Assembly: GCA_900539655.1 (NCBI GenBank)
Contig: UQCR01000009.1
Coordinates: 1 to 64,000, forward strand
Direction of reading: 5' to 3'
From: an uncultured Robinsoniella sp.
GTDB lineage: Bacteria; Bacillota; Clostridia; Lachnospirales; Lachnospiraceae
DNA: 64,000 nucleotides
In this document: positions 25,710 through 34,522 of the stretch, in pieces
Numbering within the stretch: position 1 is the stretch's first letter
How the letters are laid out: each line of letters begins with the position of its first letter
Made by a program: the position numbers and the translations under genes
The notes under the pieces: model-generated
What the model was told of the DNA's origin: nothing
Seen by the model: only the letters and a program-made list of their open reading frames with translations
Database searches by the model: none

Positions 25710-26337
25710 TTTCTTCACACTCCTGATACATGCAATGCTCTTCAATATAATGTATTACATCATCGGGGACATAATACTTAATTGATTTGCCCCTGCAGAT
25801 CCAGTTTCGGATCGTACCGGATGAAATATCAATATTCGGAGTATCCAGTTTTTCTATCTTTGCCTGATAAAGCTCTTTTAAATAATCAATCTGTCGGTTC
25901 AGTTTGTCCGGTTTCACATGGTCTCTCACCGCAACTACAAGTGTGCAGAGACGGCAGATATCTTCCGGTTCTTTCCATGTTTCAAAAGTAAACAGGGAAT
26001 CGGCACCCATTATAAAATAGTAATCCGTATCCGGGTTTTCCTGTACCAGACGGCTTAATGTCTCCCTGGTATAGGTATAACCTTCATCATGTGTCTCCGC
26101 CATAGAAAGTTCAAAGTGCGGATTACTGCTGACCGCCCGGGTAACCATTGCCACCCGCTGTGCCGTAGTAGCCCGTCCCTGCCGTTCCTGCTTGTGAGGC
26201 GGATTGCCTGAGGGCATAAACAGCACATGATCCAGGTCAAACTGCAGATATGCATTTTCACCCAGAATCAGATGTCCGATATGGATAGGATCAAATGTTC
26301 CTCCCATGATACCAACTTTTTTACGTCGCTGCTCCAT
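25702..26337 (-). CDS. nadD: Nicotinate-nucleotide adenylyltransferase
   Basis: NadD joins nicotinate mononucleotide and ATP to deamido-NAD. The 211-residue protein has the nucleotidyltransferase motif GGTFDPIHIGHL near its start and ISSGTIRNWI near its end (the ISSTxIR motif with Gly for Thr), followed by YVPDDVIHYIEEH. RBS strength is modest. The gene lies in the obgE-yhbY-nadD-yqeK-rsfS run. Confidence 0.95.
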   Translation of the reverse strand: MEQRRKKVGIMGGTFDPIHIGHLILGENAYLQFDLDHVLFMPSGNPPHKQERQGRATTAQRVAMVTRAVSSNPHFELSMAETHDEGYTYTRETLSRLVQENPDTDYYFIMGADSLFTFETWKEPEDICRLCTLVVAVRDHVKPDKLNRQIDYLKELYQAKIEKLDTPNIDISSGTIRNWICRGKSIKYYVPDDVIHYIEEHCMYQECEENE

Positions 26338-26354
26338 TCTTTGAATCCCCGCTT

Positions 26355-26648
26355 TTATAAAGGAAGTTGAATCTTTTTCTTCTCGTCTTTTCCTTCTTTA
26401 TAAAGTACAATTTTCTTACCGATTACCTGGACTACCTGGGAACGGGTACGCTCCGCTACCATATATGCCAGTTCTTTCGGATCGTCCATACAGTTCTGAA
26501 GGACATTAATTTTAATTAACTCTCTTGCTTCCAGAGCTTCTTTAATCGCCTGGGTGTTTTCTGGTGTAAGACTGGACTTTCCAATCTGGAAGATCGAATC
26601 CATGGTCATTGCCAGACTCTTTAAATACGCACGCTGCTTACTTGTCAT
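26355..26648 (-). CDS. yhbY: YhbY/CRM-domain RNA-binding protein
   Basis: The 97-residue CRM-domain protein has the typical start TSKQRAYLKSLA, QIGKSSLT and LQNCMDD. YhbY proteins associate with the large ribosomal subunit during assembly. GGAGGG sits just before the ATG. It lies between obgE and nadD on the same strand. Confidence 0.93.
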   Translation of the reverse strand: MTSKQRAYLKSLAMTMDSIFQIGKSSLTPENTQAIKEALEARELIKINVLQNCMDDPKELAYMVAERTRSQVVQVIGKKIVLYKEGKDEKKKIQLPL

Positions 26649-26717
26649 CTTTCCCTCCGATACGATGCCTGATCATCACGTTATCCGGCACACATATCCT
26701 CTTTTATCTATATAAAA

Positions 26718-28010
26718 TTATTTATAGTAATCAAACTGCAGCCCATACATACGCACGGTATCGCCTTCTTCAATGCCTGCAGCTTCTAATTCATTCAGGA
26801 TGCCGGTATCTTTTAAGAATTTCTGGAAGAAAGCAAAGCCTTTTTCCGATTCCAGATTGGTATAACCCAGCATTTTTTCAATTTTCGGTCCTTCTACGAT
26901 GTAGGTATGATCTTCTTCCTCTGACTTTTCTACCGTATAAGGAAGATTCTCGCTCATGTTAAACTCATCCGGGAAGAATTCCTGTTCGAATACCATCGGA
27001 GCCTCGGGCACCGTATCTAGCAGTTCCCGTACATAGTACAATAATTCTTTCAGGCCTTTACCGCTGACTGCGGAAATGGCAAATACTTTAATTCCCTGTG
27101 GTTCAAATTCATCCCTGATCTTTTGGATGGGATCTTCGTCACCTTCAAAAATTGCATCTATTTTATTTGCTGCAATTACCTGTGGCCTTGCGGCAATTTC
27201 TTCATTATAAGCTTTTAGTTCTTCGTTGATTTTATAGATATCTTCGATTGGATCCCGTCCTTCTGTGGATGCTGCATCTACCATATGGATCATCACTTTT
27301 GTACGTTCAATATGCCGTAAAAACTCATGTCCAAGACCAACACCTTCGGAAGCGCCTTCAATCAATCCGGGGATATCCGCAATTACAAATCCTTTTCCAC
27401 CTTCCAGGTCTACAACTCCCAGATTAGGATTTAAGGTTGTAAAGTGATAATTGGCAATCTTTGGCCTCGCATTGGTAACACGGGATAACAATGTGGATTT
27501 ACCTACATTCGGGAAACCAACCAGTCCCACATCTGCGATTACCTTTAATTCCAGATTTACCATAAGTTCCTGTGCCGCTTGTCCGGGCTGCGCATACTTT
27601 GGTACCTGCATGGTGGGTGTGGCAAAATTCATATTGCCAAGTCCGCCTCTACCGCCCTTTAAGATAACCTGTCTGCGGTTATCTCCGGACATGTCTGCAA
27701 TTACCTTATTGCTTTCCGCCTCTTTTATTACTGTACCTTCCGGAACCTTCAGCACCAAATCACTGCCGTTGCCGCCGTGGCAGCGTTTCTTACCGCCCTG
27801 TTCACCATCCTGTGCACTGAACTTGCGTTTATGGCGGTAGTCTACCAGCGTATTCAAGCCTTCGTCTACTTCAAAAATAATATCTCCGCCTTTACCGCCG
27901 TTTCCTCCGTCAGGACCGCCGTTGGCAACATATAATTCTCTTCGAAAGCTTACATGGCCGTCCCCGCCTTTACCAGAACGTATGGATATTTTTGCTCTGT
28001 CTGCGAACAT
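26718..28010 (-). CDS. obgE: Ribosome-assembly GTPase ObgE/CgtA
   Basis: Obg binds the 50S subunit and links GTP and ppGpp levels to ribosome assembly. The 430-residue protein has the Gly-rich Obg fold (1-158), a G domain with GFPNVGKSTL, DIPGLIEGASEG, NKID and SAVSGKG, and a C-terminal OCT domain (about 350-430). An in-frame GTG lies three codons upstream, but AAGGTG is better spaced for the ATG at 28010. It follows rpmA in the classic Firmicute order. Confidence 0.97.
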   Translation of the reverse strand: MFADRAKISIRSGKGGDGHVSFRRELYVANGGPDGGNGGKGGDIIFEVDEGLNTLVDYRHKRKFSAQDGEQGGKKRCHGGNGSDLVLKVPEGTVIKEAESNKVIADMSGDNRRQVILKGGRGGLGNMNFATPTMQVPKYAQPGQAAQELMVNLELKVIADVGLVGFPNVGKSTLLSRVTNARPKIANYHFTTLNPNLGVVDLEGGKGFVIADIPGLIEGASEGVGLGHEFLRHIERTKVMIHMVDAASTEGRDPIEDIYKINEELKAYNEEIAARPQVIAANKIDAIFEGDEDPIQKIRDEFEPQGIKVFAISAVSGKGLKELLYYVRELLDTVPEAPMVFEQEFFPDEFNMSENLPYTVEKSEEEDHTYIVEGPKIEKMLGYTNLESEKGFAFFQKFLKDTGILNELEAAGIEEGDTVRMYGLQFDYYK

Positions 28011-28071
28011 TCCATTCACCTTCTTTCTAAAAAAATAGGCTTCAAACCAATTTGATTTGAAGCCACCTTTA

Positions 28072-28359
28072 CTATTCTGCTGATACTGGAACGATAGAAA
28101 CTTGTTTCTTATCTCTTCCTTTTCTTTGGAATCTTACTACACCGTCAACTAAAGCGAATAAAGTATCGTCTCCACCACGTCCAACGTTAACGCCTGGGTG
28201 AATTTTAGTTCCACGCTGTCTGTAAAGAATATTTCCAGCTTTTACAAATTGTCCGTCAGCTCTTTTCGCACCTAATCTCTTGGATTCGGAATCTCTACCA
28301 TTCTTAGTAGAACCAACTCCCTTTTTATGAGCGAAAATTTGAAGGTTCATTTTTAACAT
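28072..28359 (-). CDS. rpmA: 50S ribosomal protein L27 with cleavable leader
   Basis: The 95-residue L27 begins with the leader MLKMNLQIF followed by AHKKGVGSTKNGRDS. In Firmicutes the Prp protease cuts between Phe and Ala so that the mature end can reach the peptidyl-transferase centre. The ATG at 28359 has GGAGG nine bases upstream. The prp gene lies directly upstream and L21 before that. Confidence 0.97.
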   Translation of the reverse strand: MLKMNLQIFAHKKGVGSTKNGRDSESKRLGAKRADGQFVKAGNILYRQRGTKIHPGVNVGRGGDDTLFALVDGVVRFQRKGRDKKQVSIVPVSAE

Positions 28360-28363
28360 AGTC

Positions 28364-28687
28364 TTACACCTCCTTGAATATAATCTTGATATATTCATTA
28401 CCGTAATTATTTTGGATATCCTGTAAACCAAGAATCATCGAATTCAGTAAGAGCTTCGTCTCTTTAGAAACCGCACCTTCCAAGATCAATTCTACCAAGC
28501 CATCATCATCCTGCCTTACGGCAAATTTATCCTCAGTAAACCGCTCTATGGAATTAATTGCATTCACAGTCAGCACCGATACGGCAGCACAGATAATATC
28601 CTGTCCTTCTTCTCCGTAGCCCGCATGACCATTGGCTTCAAAGCCTCTATATTCTTCTGAACTCTTATAAACTGTGATTTTAATCAT
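28364..28687 (-). CDS. prp: Ribosomal-processing cysteine protease Prp
   Basis: Prp removes the N-terminal leader of L27. The 107-residue protein carries the catalytic pair: His in GFEANGHAGYG and Cys in DIICAAVSVL. It lies between rplU and rpmA, the standard position. Start choice is uncertain: ATG (MIKITVY) is used, but a TTG two codons upstream, directly after the rplU stop, is possible and neither has a strong RBS, which suggests translational coupling to rplU. Confidence 0.93.
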   Translation of the reverse strand: MIKITVYKSSEEYRGFEANGHAGYGEEGQDIICAAVSVLTVNAINSIERFTEDKFAVRQDDDGLVELILEGAVSKETKLLLNSMILGLQDIQNNYGNEYIKIIFKEV

Positions 28688-28693
28688 TGACAA

Positions 28694-28999
28694 TTAACCG
28701 TTAATTTTTTCAATCTTAACCTGTGTAAACTGCTGTCTATGACCGTTTTTCTTATGATATCCAGTTTTTCTCTTATACTTGTAAACAATAACTTTTTTCG
28801 CTTTACCGTTTTTCACAACGCTACCTGTTACAGTTGCGCTCTCAACGTCAGCTCCAACTTTAAGACCATCATTGCTTACTGCAAGTACTTGATCAAAAGT
28901 AACAGTCTCTCCAGCTTCTACTCCAAGCTTTTCTACGTTAATGATATCGCCTTCGGCTACTTTGTACTGTTTACCACCTGTTGCAATAATTGCGTACAT
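28694..28999 (-). CDS. rplU: 50S ribosomal protein L21
   Basis: The 101-residue protein has the family start MYAIIATGGKQYKV and the basic end YKRKTGYHKKNGHRQQFTQVKI. It binds 23S rRNA near L20. GGAGG lies six bases before the ATG. First gene of the rplU-prp-rpmA-obgE operon, with its own promoter and leader upstream. Confidence 0.97.
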   Translation of the reverse strand: MYAIIATGGKQYKVAEGDIINVEKLGVEAGETVTFDQVLAVSNDGLKVGADVESATVTGSVVKNGKAKKVIVYKYKRKTGYHKKNGHRQQFTQVKIEKING

Positions 29000-29075
29000 A
29001 TGGCACCTCCTATTATCATTACTCGCCAGATTTGGTGATCATCTGCATGACTCTTAGACCTCTCTGTGCGGCATA
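29000..29075 (-). ncRNA. Candidate ribosomal protein L21 leader RNA
   Basis: The roughly 75-nt untranslated leader can fold with nested pairs GCC/GGC, GCA/TGC and CAGAT/ATCTG, leaving the RBS near the base. Firmicute rplU genes often carry an autoregulatory L21 leader. The match here is by position and foldability, not by a confirmed consensus. Confidence 0.45.
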
Positions 29076-29082
29076 CTAGAGT

Positions 29083-29111
29083 ATAATAGCATACTGAAGA
29101 TTTTACGTCAA
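29083..29111 (-). promoter_or_regulatory. Promoter of the rplU operon
   Basis: Minus-strand TTGACG (29106-29111) and TATTAT (29083-29088) have an exact 17-bp spacer; transcription would start near 29075. Confidence 0.8.
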
Positions 29112-29157
29112 CTATTTTTTCAAAATTATTCCTTATTTTTCGCGCATTTTCCAGATC

Positions 29158-29523
29158 TTATCTTTCCGGGACAATTTCAATCCAGTATCCGTCCGGATCT
29201 TCAATAAAATAAATTCCCATGGCTTCATTTTCAAAACAGATGCATCCCATCTCTTTGTGCCTCTGATGAAATCCTTCATAGTCATCTGTAACGAATGCCA
29301 GATGGAATTCATCTTCACCAAGATTGTATGGCTCTTTTCGCTCTGTCAGGTAGGTGAGCTCCAAAGTAAATTCGGTAATCCCATCCCCCAGATAGACTAG
29401 TTTAAACGAACCGTCCGATGCATTTTTTTCTCTCACCTGTTTTAAACCAAGCGCTTTTTCATAAAAAGTGAGGGATTTATCTAAATCCAGGACATTAAAG
29501 TTAAAGTGGTTAAATTTAATCAT
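29158..29523 (-). CDS. Glyoxalase/VOC-family protein, lactoylglutathione lyase-like
   Basis: The 121-residue protein has two beta-alpha-beta-beta-beta units. All four metal ligands of glyoxalase I can be placed: His in KFNHFNF, Glu in FTLELTYL, His in DEFHLAF and Glu in YWIEIVP. It most resembles GloA. Organisms of this group usually lack glutathione, so another thiol or another substrate is possible. The ATG at 29523 has GAAGGGG upstream; nine extra in-frame codons before it have no RBS. It stands slightly apart from the PHP gene upstream (75-bp gap). Confidence 0.82.
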   Translation of the reverse strand: MIKFNHFNFNVLDLDKSLTFYEKALGLKQVREKNASDGSFKLVYLGDGITEFTLELTYLTERKEPYNLGEDEFHLAFVTDDYEGFHQRHKEMGCICFENEAMGIYFIEDPDGYWIEIVPER

Positions 29524-29597
29524 AATTGTTTCCCCTTCTATTATGTTCATTTTTTTATCATTGATTCATGTTTTATGCAAATCTCTTTTTAAAACCT

Positions 29598-30419
29598 CTA
29601 CATCGGCTGGAAGATTTCATGGATATCCTGATATTTCATGACGCATTCTCCCACCTGTCCGCCTTTTGGAGAAAGCAGGCCATGATAATCACTGCCTCCT
29701 GTGAGAAATAAATGATAATACTCCGCCGTTGCTGCTATCTCTTTCATATCAAATGGCGTATTGGACGGGTGCAGTAATTCTACGCCGGTAAGTCCTGCTT
29801 CCACCAGTTTGGGAATCAAACGGATATTCTGCTGCTGACCGGGATGGGCAAGCACTGCCCTGCCGCCGCCTTTCGTAATGGCCTTTACAACTTCTGTTGT
29901 GTCGGGATATTCATAGCTGACCCTTAAAGGTCCGTTTTCCCGGTACATCCGCTGCATCCAGGAACCGAACATGGCATCGATCTGTCCTGTTTTATAGAGT
30001 ACATAATTAATATGCTGGCGGTATATGCAGCTGCCGTCTGTTTCTTTCTCTGCCGCTTCCCTGCTGATCTCATATCCCATTTCCTGCAGGCGGCCTATCT
30101 GCCATAAGCTCCTTTCATGGCGCATTTCAAGGACCGGTTTCATCAGTTTTGCCACAGGCTCATAATCAGCTATGTTATATGCCAGAATATGGGCATCCAG
30201 TTTTGTCTCCGGATCCCTGGTACCGCATTCCATTCCCATAATCACCTGTATCTGATATTGACTGCCAAGGGCTTTCAGGATATCTTCCTTTGGCGGTGCA
30301 TCGTGGTCTGTAAGGGCAATCACGTCCAGTCCTTCCCGGACGCTTTTCTCAAAAACCTCTTCTGCTGAATCACTGCCATCGGAATAACGGCTGTGTAAAT
30401 GTAAATCCGCTCTGATCAT
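29598..30419 (-). CDS. PHP-domain phosphoesterase
   Basis: The 273-residue metal-dependent hydrolase has PHP motifs DLHLHSRYSDG, ALTDHDAP, ECGTRD, LAHPGQ and GGSDYHG. Related proteins include RNase AM/YciV types that act on 5'-phosphorylated nucleotides or RNA, and others act on histidinol phosphate. It is 4 bp downstream of the RNase G gene, which favours a nucleic-acid-related role, although HisK activity cannot be ruled out since the his operon here lacks a separate phosphatase. The RBS AAAGGAAG precedes the ATG. Confidence 0.85.
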   Translation of the reverse strand: MIRADLHLHSRYSDGSDSAEEVFEKSVREGLDVIALTDHDAPPKEDILKALGSQYQIQVIMGMECGTRDPETKLDAHILAYNIADYEPVAKLMKPVLEMRHERSLWQIGRLQEMGYEISREAAEKETDGSCIYRQHINYVLYKTGQIDAMFGSWMQRMYRENGPLRVSYEYPDTTEVVKAITKGGGRAVLAHPGQQQNIRLIPKLVEAGLTGVELLHPSNTPFDMKEIAATAEYYHLFLTGGSDYHGLLSPKGGQVGECVMKYQDIHEIFQPM

Positions 30420-30423
30420 AAAG

Positions 30424-31641
30424 TCACTTCCTTTGTATCTCAGTAATTGCTTTCACCTGTTCTGCCAGGGATTTTTTCACTTTTTTCCTGGTTACCTCCA
30501 CCAGTTCCAATGCCGTCATATCCACAAGTGCAGCCTTGACCGGATCTTTCGACAGATATCCCTGGAATCCATCCATTAACTGCTTCTTGGAATCAGGGGA
30601 TTTCATATTAATAAAATCAACTATAATAATGCCGGAAATGTTCCGTAGCCGAAGCTGTCTGGCAATTTCTCTGGCTGCCTCCAGATTGATTTTTAAAAAA
30701 GTTGCTTCCTGGTTCTTGTGGCCGTCATATTTGCCTGTATTCACATCGATGGATGTCAGGGCTTCTGTAGGCTGTATGATCAGATAAGCTCCCGATTTCA
30801 GCCATACACGCTCTTTCAGCGCATCTTTCAGAGCCTGGTCCAAGTTATATAGTTTGCCCAGGGGCAGCAGGGAGTCTTCATAAAATGAGAGCTTCCCCAG
30901 ATCCTCCGGCTGGTATTCCATAAGAAATTCCTTCATAGAATCATATAAATCTCTGTCATCCGTTAAGATTGTTTCCAGCCTGCCACTGTAAGTGTCCCGC
31001 AGCTGGGTCAGATAATTCTTAGGCGTCTGGTAAAGGCATGAATAACAGGTCCTGAATTTAGAGCGTTCCTTTAGGCTTTCATACTGCTGTATCAGCTGGG
31101 CTGCTTCAATCCTCAATTCCTCCGTCGATGCCTGAGGGGCATTGGTCCTGATAATCCAGCCATAGTCAGCGGACCGGTACTCCTCCAGCAGCTCCTTCAG
31201 TTCTCTTTTCTGCAGGAGCGACAGTTTGCCCGAGACCCCAATCCGCGTATTCCCACTGGTCAGAACCAGATATTTCCCGGTAAAGCTAAGATTCGAAGTG
31301 ACGGTGGGTGCTTTTGTTTTCATATTTTCCCGGCTGACCTGAACCAGAAGTTCATCTCCCGCCACTAATCGGCGTGAGTTCATCTTTCTGGTACAGACAG
31401 GCTCCGGATTTTCTTCCAGGGAATAGTAACAGGGTAATCCGCTTTTGATTTCTATAAAAGCAGCCTGGATATTTTTAACGATATTCTGTACTTTTCCAAT
31501 ATATATATTTCCCAGAAGAGATTCTTCCTCTTCCGGTTCTAAATGAAATTCTACCGGCTTTCCATCCTGAAGAAGGGTTGTCAGTATCTGACCCTCCGTT
31601 TTTGTAATAACCAGTTTACTGTTTTTTTCTTTATCAGGCAC
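30424..31641 (-). CDS. rng: Ribonuclease E/G family protein
   Basis: The approximately 405-residue protein has an S1-like RNA-binding start (about 20-90), followed by the catalytic core with TSIDVNTGKY and IIIVDFINM, whose Asp residues are the metal ligands of RNase E/G. The length fits RNase G rather than the long RNase E. The start is uncertain: GTG at 31641 overlaps the upstream gene by 8 bp and has GGAGG 12 bases before it. The frame stays open for 27 more codons without a better signal. It belongs to the operon with the radical SAM pair upstream and PHP downstream. Confidence 0.88.
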   Translation of the reverse strand: MPDKEKNSKLVITKTEGQILTTLLQDGKPVEFHLEPEEEESLLGNIYIGKVQNIVKNIQAAFIEIKSGLPCYYSLEENPEPVCTRKMNSRRLVAGDELLVQVSRENMKTKAPTVTSNLSFTGKYLVLTSGNTRIGVSGKLSLLQKRELKELLEEYRSADYGWIIRTNAPQASTEELRIEAAQLIQQYESLKERSKFRTCYSCLYQTPKNYLTQLRDTYSGRLETILTDDRDLYDSMKEFLMEYQPEDLGKLSFYEDSLLPLGKLYNLDQALKDALKERVWLKSGAYLIIQPTEALTSIDVNTGKYDGHKNQEATFLKINLEAAREIARQLRLRNISGIIIVDFINMKSPDSKKQLMDGFQGYLSKDPVKAALVDMTALELVEVTRKKVKKSLAEQVKAITEIQRK

Positions 31642-32350
31642 GGTCCGGAATATCCTCCCCCAGATCTTCCAGAGAAACCAGCCTGCGCTTCTTCTCATTT
31701 CCCAGATCTGCATAGACCTCAAGACGGTGAACCATCAGCCCGAACGGCTCCGGTTCCATTCCCAGATACCTGGAAAACGCCTCCATCACAAGCTCCGGCT
31801 TCAGATTATTGACACTGCCCGTTGCAAGCTGCATAAAGATTCCCTCGTCCCGAAGCTCCAGTGCATAGATCATAGGTTTGATATCTACTTCTTTTTCACT
31901 TTTCTTCGTTTTCTTAACAACGGTAATGGATTCCCGGTTGTAAAATTCCTGAAGGCGGCTCTTATAATCCTGTCCCGGATCATTCTCCTCCCGGAAATTC
32001 ACCAGATAATCCGCTGCCGCAACCAAAGACATGGCTTTGCTGGCTTTCTCCTCCGGAATTCTGCGGAAACTCAATATGGACATTCCTTCCACCATGCATG
32101 CATTCAACTGCCGTATGGCATCTGCTGAAGAAATCTCAGTATTTACTTCAATATCCAGATACTCTCCCGTACTGGTAAGCCCTACACCAAGCGGGGCTGC
32201 AAAAGACATAATCATATGCGGACTGAATCCTTCCGTAAATGCAATGTCAATATTTCCTCTTCTCATAGCTTTCTGAAAATAGCGCATGATATCCAGGTGT
32301 CCAATAAATTTCATCACACCTTCTTTTGCAAATTTAATTCTTACTTTCAA
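31634..32350 (-). CDS. TIGR03936/DUF2344 radical SAM-associated protein
   Basis: The 238-residue protein starts MKVRIKFAKEGVMKFIGHLD and contains FTEGFSPHMIMSFAAPLGVG, both typical of the DUF2344 family. No CxxxCxxC motif is present, so it is not itself a radical SAM enzyme. It almost always sits next to the B12-binding radical SAM protein encoded upstream (overlap of 17 bp here), and in some bacteria the two are fused. The pair, next to RNase G, is suspected to act on RNA, but the reaction is unknown. Confidence 0.88.
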   Translation of the reverse strand: MKVRIKFAKEGVMKFIGHLDIMRYFQKAMRRGNIDIAFTEGFSPHMIMSFAAPLGVGLTSTGEYLDIEVNTEISSADAIRQLNACMVEGMSILSFRRIPEEKASKAMSLVAAADYLVNFREENDPGQDYKSRLQEFYNRESITVVKKTKKSEKEVDIKPMIYALELRDEGIFMQLATGSVNNLKPELVMEAFSRYLGMEPEPFGLMVHRLEVYADLGNEKKRRLVSLEDLGEDIPDRA

Positions 32351-34199
32351 TACATACGCCTCCTTTGTATTTCCCTGCGCCGCATCCGGAACAGCCCTGG
32401 CGGCAGTTGTTGGTAATGGTCTCTGAAACCGCTTTTTCCCATTCTTTTATCAGGAAATTCTTCGAAACGCCAATGTTAATAAAATCCCAGGGCAGTATCT
32501 CATCCATGGAGCGTTCTCTGGTAGTATAGAAATCCGGATTTATTCCCGTATGTTCGAATGCTTCCATCCATATCTGATTCTTAAAAGTCTCTGACCATGC
32601 ATCGTACAATGCACCGTTTTGATAAGCGTCCATTATGGCTGCTCCCACTTTACGGTCTCCACGTGCCAGCAGGCCTTCCAGTACAGTCACATCCGCCTCA
32701 TGCCAGTTATATTTGATACTCTTACGGTTTAACTGGTCTTTTACTTCCTGATTGACAATTCTTGCTTTACCAAGAAATTCTTCTTTCGTATTCATTCCTA
32801 CCCATTGAAACGGTGTAAAAGGCTTTGGTACAAAGAATGAGGTGCTGACGGTAATCTGGCATTTACCGTTTCGTTCTTCTTTTGGTATCTCATAATACCT
32901 TCTGGCAATGCGGTCAGCCAGGTGGGCAATCTCTTTCATATCTTCTTCTGTCTCTGTGGGCAGACCAAGCATGAAATACAATTTTACCCGGTTCCAGCCG
33001 CCTTCAAATGCCTGTCCCGCACCGTCAATGATATTTTCTTCCGTCAGCCCTTTGTTAATCACATCCCGCAGCCGCTGTGAGCCGGCTTCCGGTGCAAAGG
33101 TAAGGCTGCTTTTCTTCACATCCTGCACTTTGCTCATAACATCCAGGGAGAAGGCATCAATACGAAGAGAAGGCAGGGAGATATTGACCCCTTTTCCTTT
33201 AAATTCTTCTATTAAATAGGTAACTAATCCTTCAAGATTGGAATAGTCGCTGGAGCTCAAAGAACTCAGGGAAATTTCTTCATGTCCTGTATTTTTTAAC
33301 ATTTCATATGCATATTCCTTCAGCATTTCCAGATCCCGCTCTCTGGTGGGCCGGTAGAGCATTCCAGCCTGACAGAAACGGCATCCGCGGATACAGCCCC
33401 TTTGTATTTCCAGTACAACCCTGTCCTGGGTTGCTTTGATAAAAGGCACTACCGGTGCTTTGGGATAGTACGTATCGGTAATATCCATAACAATCTGCTT
33501 CTCCACAAATGCCGGGGTATCTGCATTTTTCGGTTGAAAAGAAGCGATGGTTCCATCTTCGTTATACGCCACTTCATATAGAGAAGGAACATATATACCC
33601 GGAATATGGGCAGCCGCTTCTAAAAATGCCTGTCTGCTTTTTCCCTCCGCTTTATATTCCTTATACAGGTCAATTAATCTGAAATATACCGTTTCTCCTT
33701 CCCCTATATAAAAAAGGTCAAAGAAATCCGCAAGCGGTTCCGGATTATAGCTGCATGGTCCGCCGCCAATCACAATTGGACAATGTTCATCCCTGTCTTT
33801 ACTCAAAAGGGGAATTTTACTCAGATCCAGTATCTGCAGGATATTTGTATAACACATCTCATACTGAATGGTAATCCCAAGGAAATCAAAATCTTTGATC
33901 GGATCCTGGGATTCCAGCGCAAACAGCGGAATATCCTTTTCTCTCAAGACACTGTCCAGATCCATCCACGGAGAATAGACTCTTTCACACCAGATATCTT
34001 CTCTCTGATTCAGCATATCGTAAAGAATCTGAATTCCAAGGTGTGACATTCCAATCTCGTAAACGTCCGGGAAACACATAGCGAACCTCACGTCCACTTT
34101 ATCCGTTTCCTTATTTACCGAATTCACTTCATTCCCGATGTAGCGTGCCGGTTTTTCAATATTTAATAATATTTCATCATTTAGAGCAAGTTTTCTCAT
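32334..34199 (-). CDS. TIGR03960-type B12-binding radical SAM protein
   Basis: The 621-residue protein has an N-terminal cobalamin-binding-like region (about 25-180; FPDVYEIGMSHLG, IVIGGGPCSYNPEPL) and a radical SAM core with the cluster motif RGCIRGCRFCQAG. A C-terminal Cys cluster, CRQGCSGCGAGKYKGGVC, may bind metal. It forms a functional pair with the DUF2344 protein downstream. The substrate is not established. The ATG at 34199 has AAAGGA upstream; 60 more codons are open but lie among promoter elements. Confidence 0.9.
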   Translation of the reverse strand: MRKLALNDEILLNIEKPARYIGNEVNSVNKETDKVDVRFAMCFPDVYEIGMSHLGIQILYDMLNQREDIWCERVYSPWMDLDSVLREKDIPLFALESQDPIKDFDFLGITIQYEMCYTNILQILDLSKIPLLSKDRDEHCPIVIGGGPCSYNPEPLADFFDLFYIGEGETVYFRLIDLYKEYKAEGKSRQAFLEAAAHIPGIYVPSLYEVAYNEDGTIASFQPKNADTPAFVEKQIVMDITDTYYPKAPVVPFIKATQDRVVLEIQRGCIRGCRFCQAGMLYRPTRERDLEMLKEYAYEMLKNTGHEEISLSSLSSSDYSNLEGLVTYLIEEFKGKGVNISLPSLRIDAFSLDVMSKVQDVKKSSLTFAPEAGSQRLRDVINKGLTEENIIDGAGQAFEGGWNRVKLYFMLGLPTETEEDMKEIAHLADRIARRYYEIPKEERNGKCQITVSTSFFVPKPFTPFQWVGMNTKEEFLGKARIVNQEVKDQLNRKSIKYNWHEADVTVLEGLLARGDRKVGAAIMDAYQNGALYDAWSETFKNQIWMEAFEHTGINPDFYTTRERSMDEILPWDFINIGVSKNFLIKEWEKAVSETITNNCRQGCSGCGAGKYKGGVCIESKN

Positions 34200-34269
34200 A
34201 TATTTCCTTTCGTTTCTTGTACATAATAAATTCCGGAGTACTGATTTCGAAGTTTCATAATTTTTCAAC

Positions 34270-34298
34270 ATTATACAATACTTTTCACCATTGAACAA
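34270..34298 (-). promoter_or_regulatory. Proximal promoter of the radical SAM / RNase G operon
   Basis: Minus-strand TTGTTC (34293-34298) and TATAAT (34270-34275) are 17 bp apart. Confidence 0.55.
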
Positions 34299-34335
34299 CA
34301 AAAACAAACATGTCGGATTAATTACAATCCCACCT

Positions 34336-34364
34336 ATTATATACATTTTACGAAAGAACTTCAA
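34336..34364 (-). promoter_or_regulatory. Distal promoter of the radical SAM / RNase G operon
   Basis: Minus-strand TTGAAG (34359-34364) and TATAAT (34336-34341) are 17 bp apart, 66 bp upstream of the proximal promoter. The stretch up to 34440 shows nothing else convincing. Confidence 0.55.
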
Positions 34365-34440
34365 GCATTTATATCTCATCCATTGGTTTGATTTTCAGAT
34401 AAAGCCCCATTAACTGCTCCAATGCCTTCAAATCGAATAG

Positions 34441-34484
34441 TAAAAAGCGGAAACAGCGCAGCTTTTACGCTACGCCCTTTCCGC
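34441..34484 (-). terminator. Terminator of the Na/Pi cotransporter operon
   Basis: GCGGAAA and TTTCCGC enclose an inner AGCG/CGCT pairing, and a T-run follows on the minus strand. It lies about 40 bp past the cotransporter stop. Confidence 0.8.
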
Positions 34485-34522
34485 ATAATTTACTGTATTC
34501 CACAAGACCGCTTAAATTCAGA

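Noticed and set aside
34381..34455. Minus-strand open frame ending ALEQLMGLYLKIKPMDEI
   Set aside because: It looks protein-like but has no start codon or RBS, and a stop lies just upstream inside the terminator region. It may be a remnant or chance.
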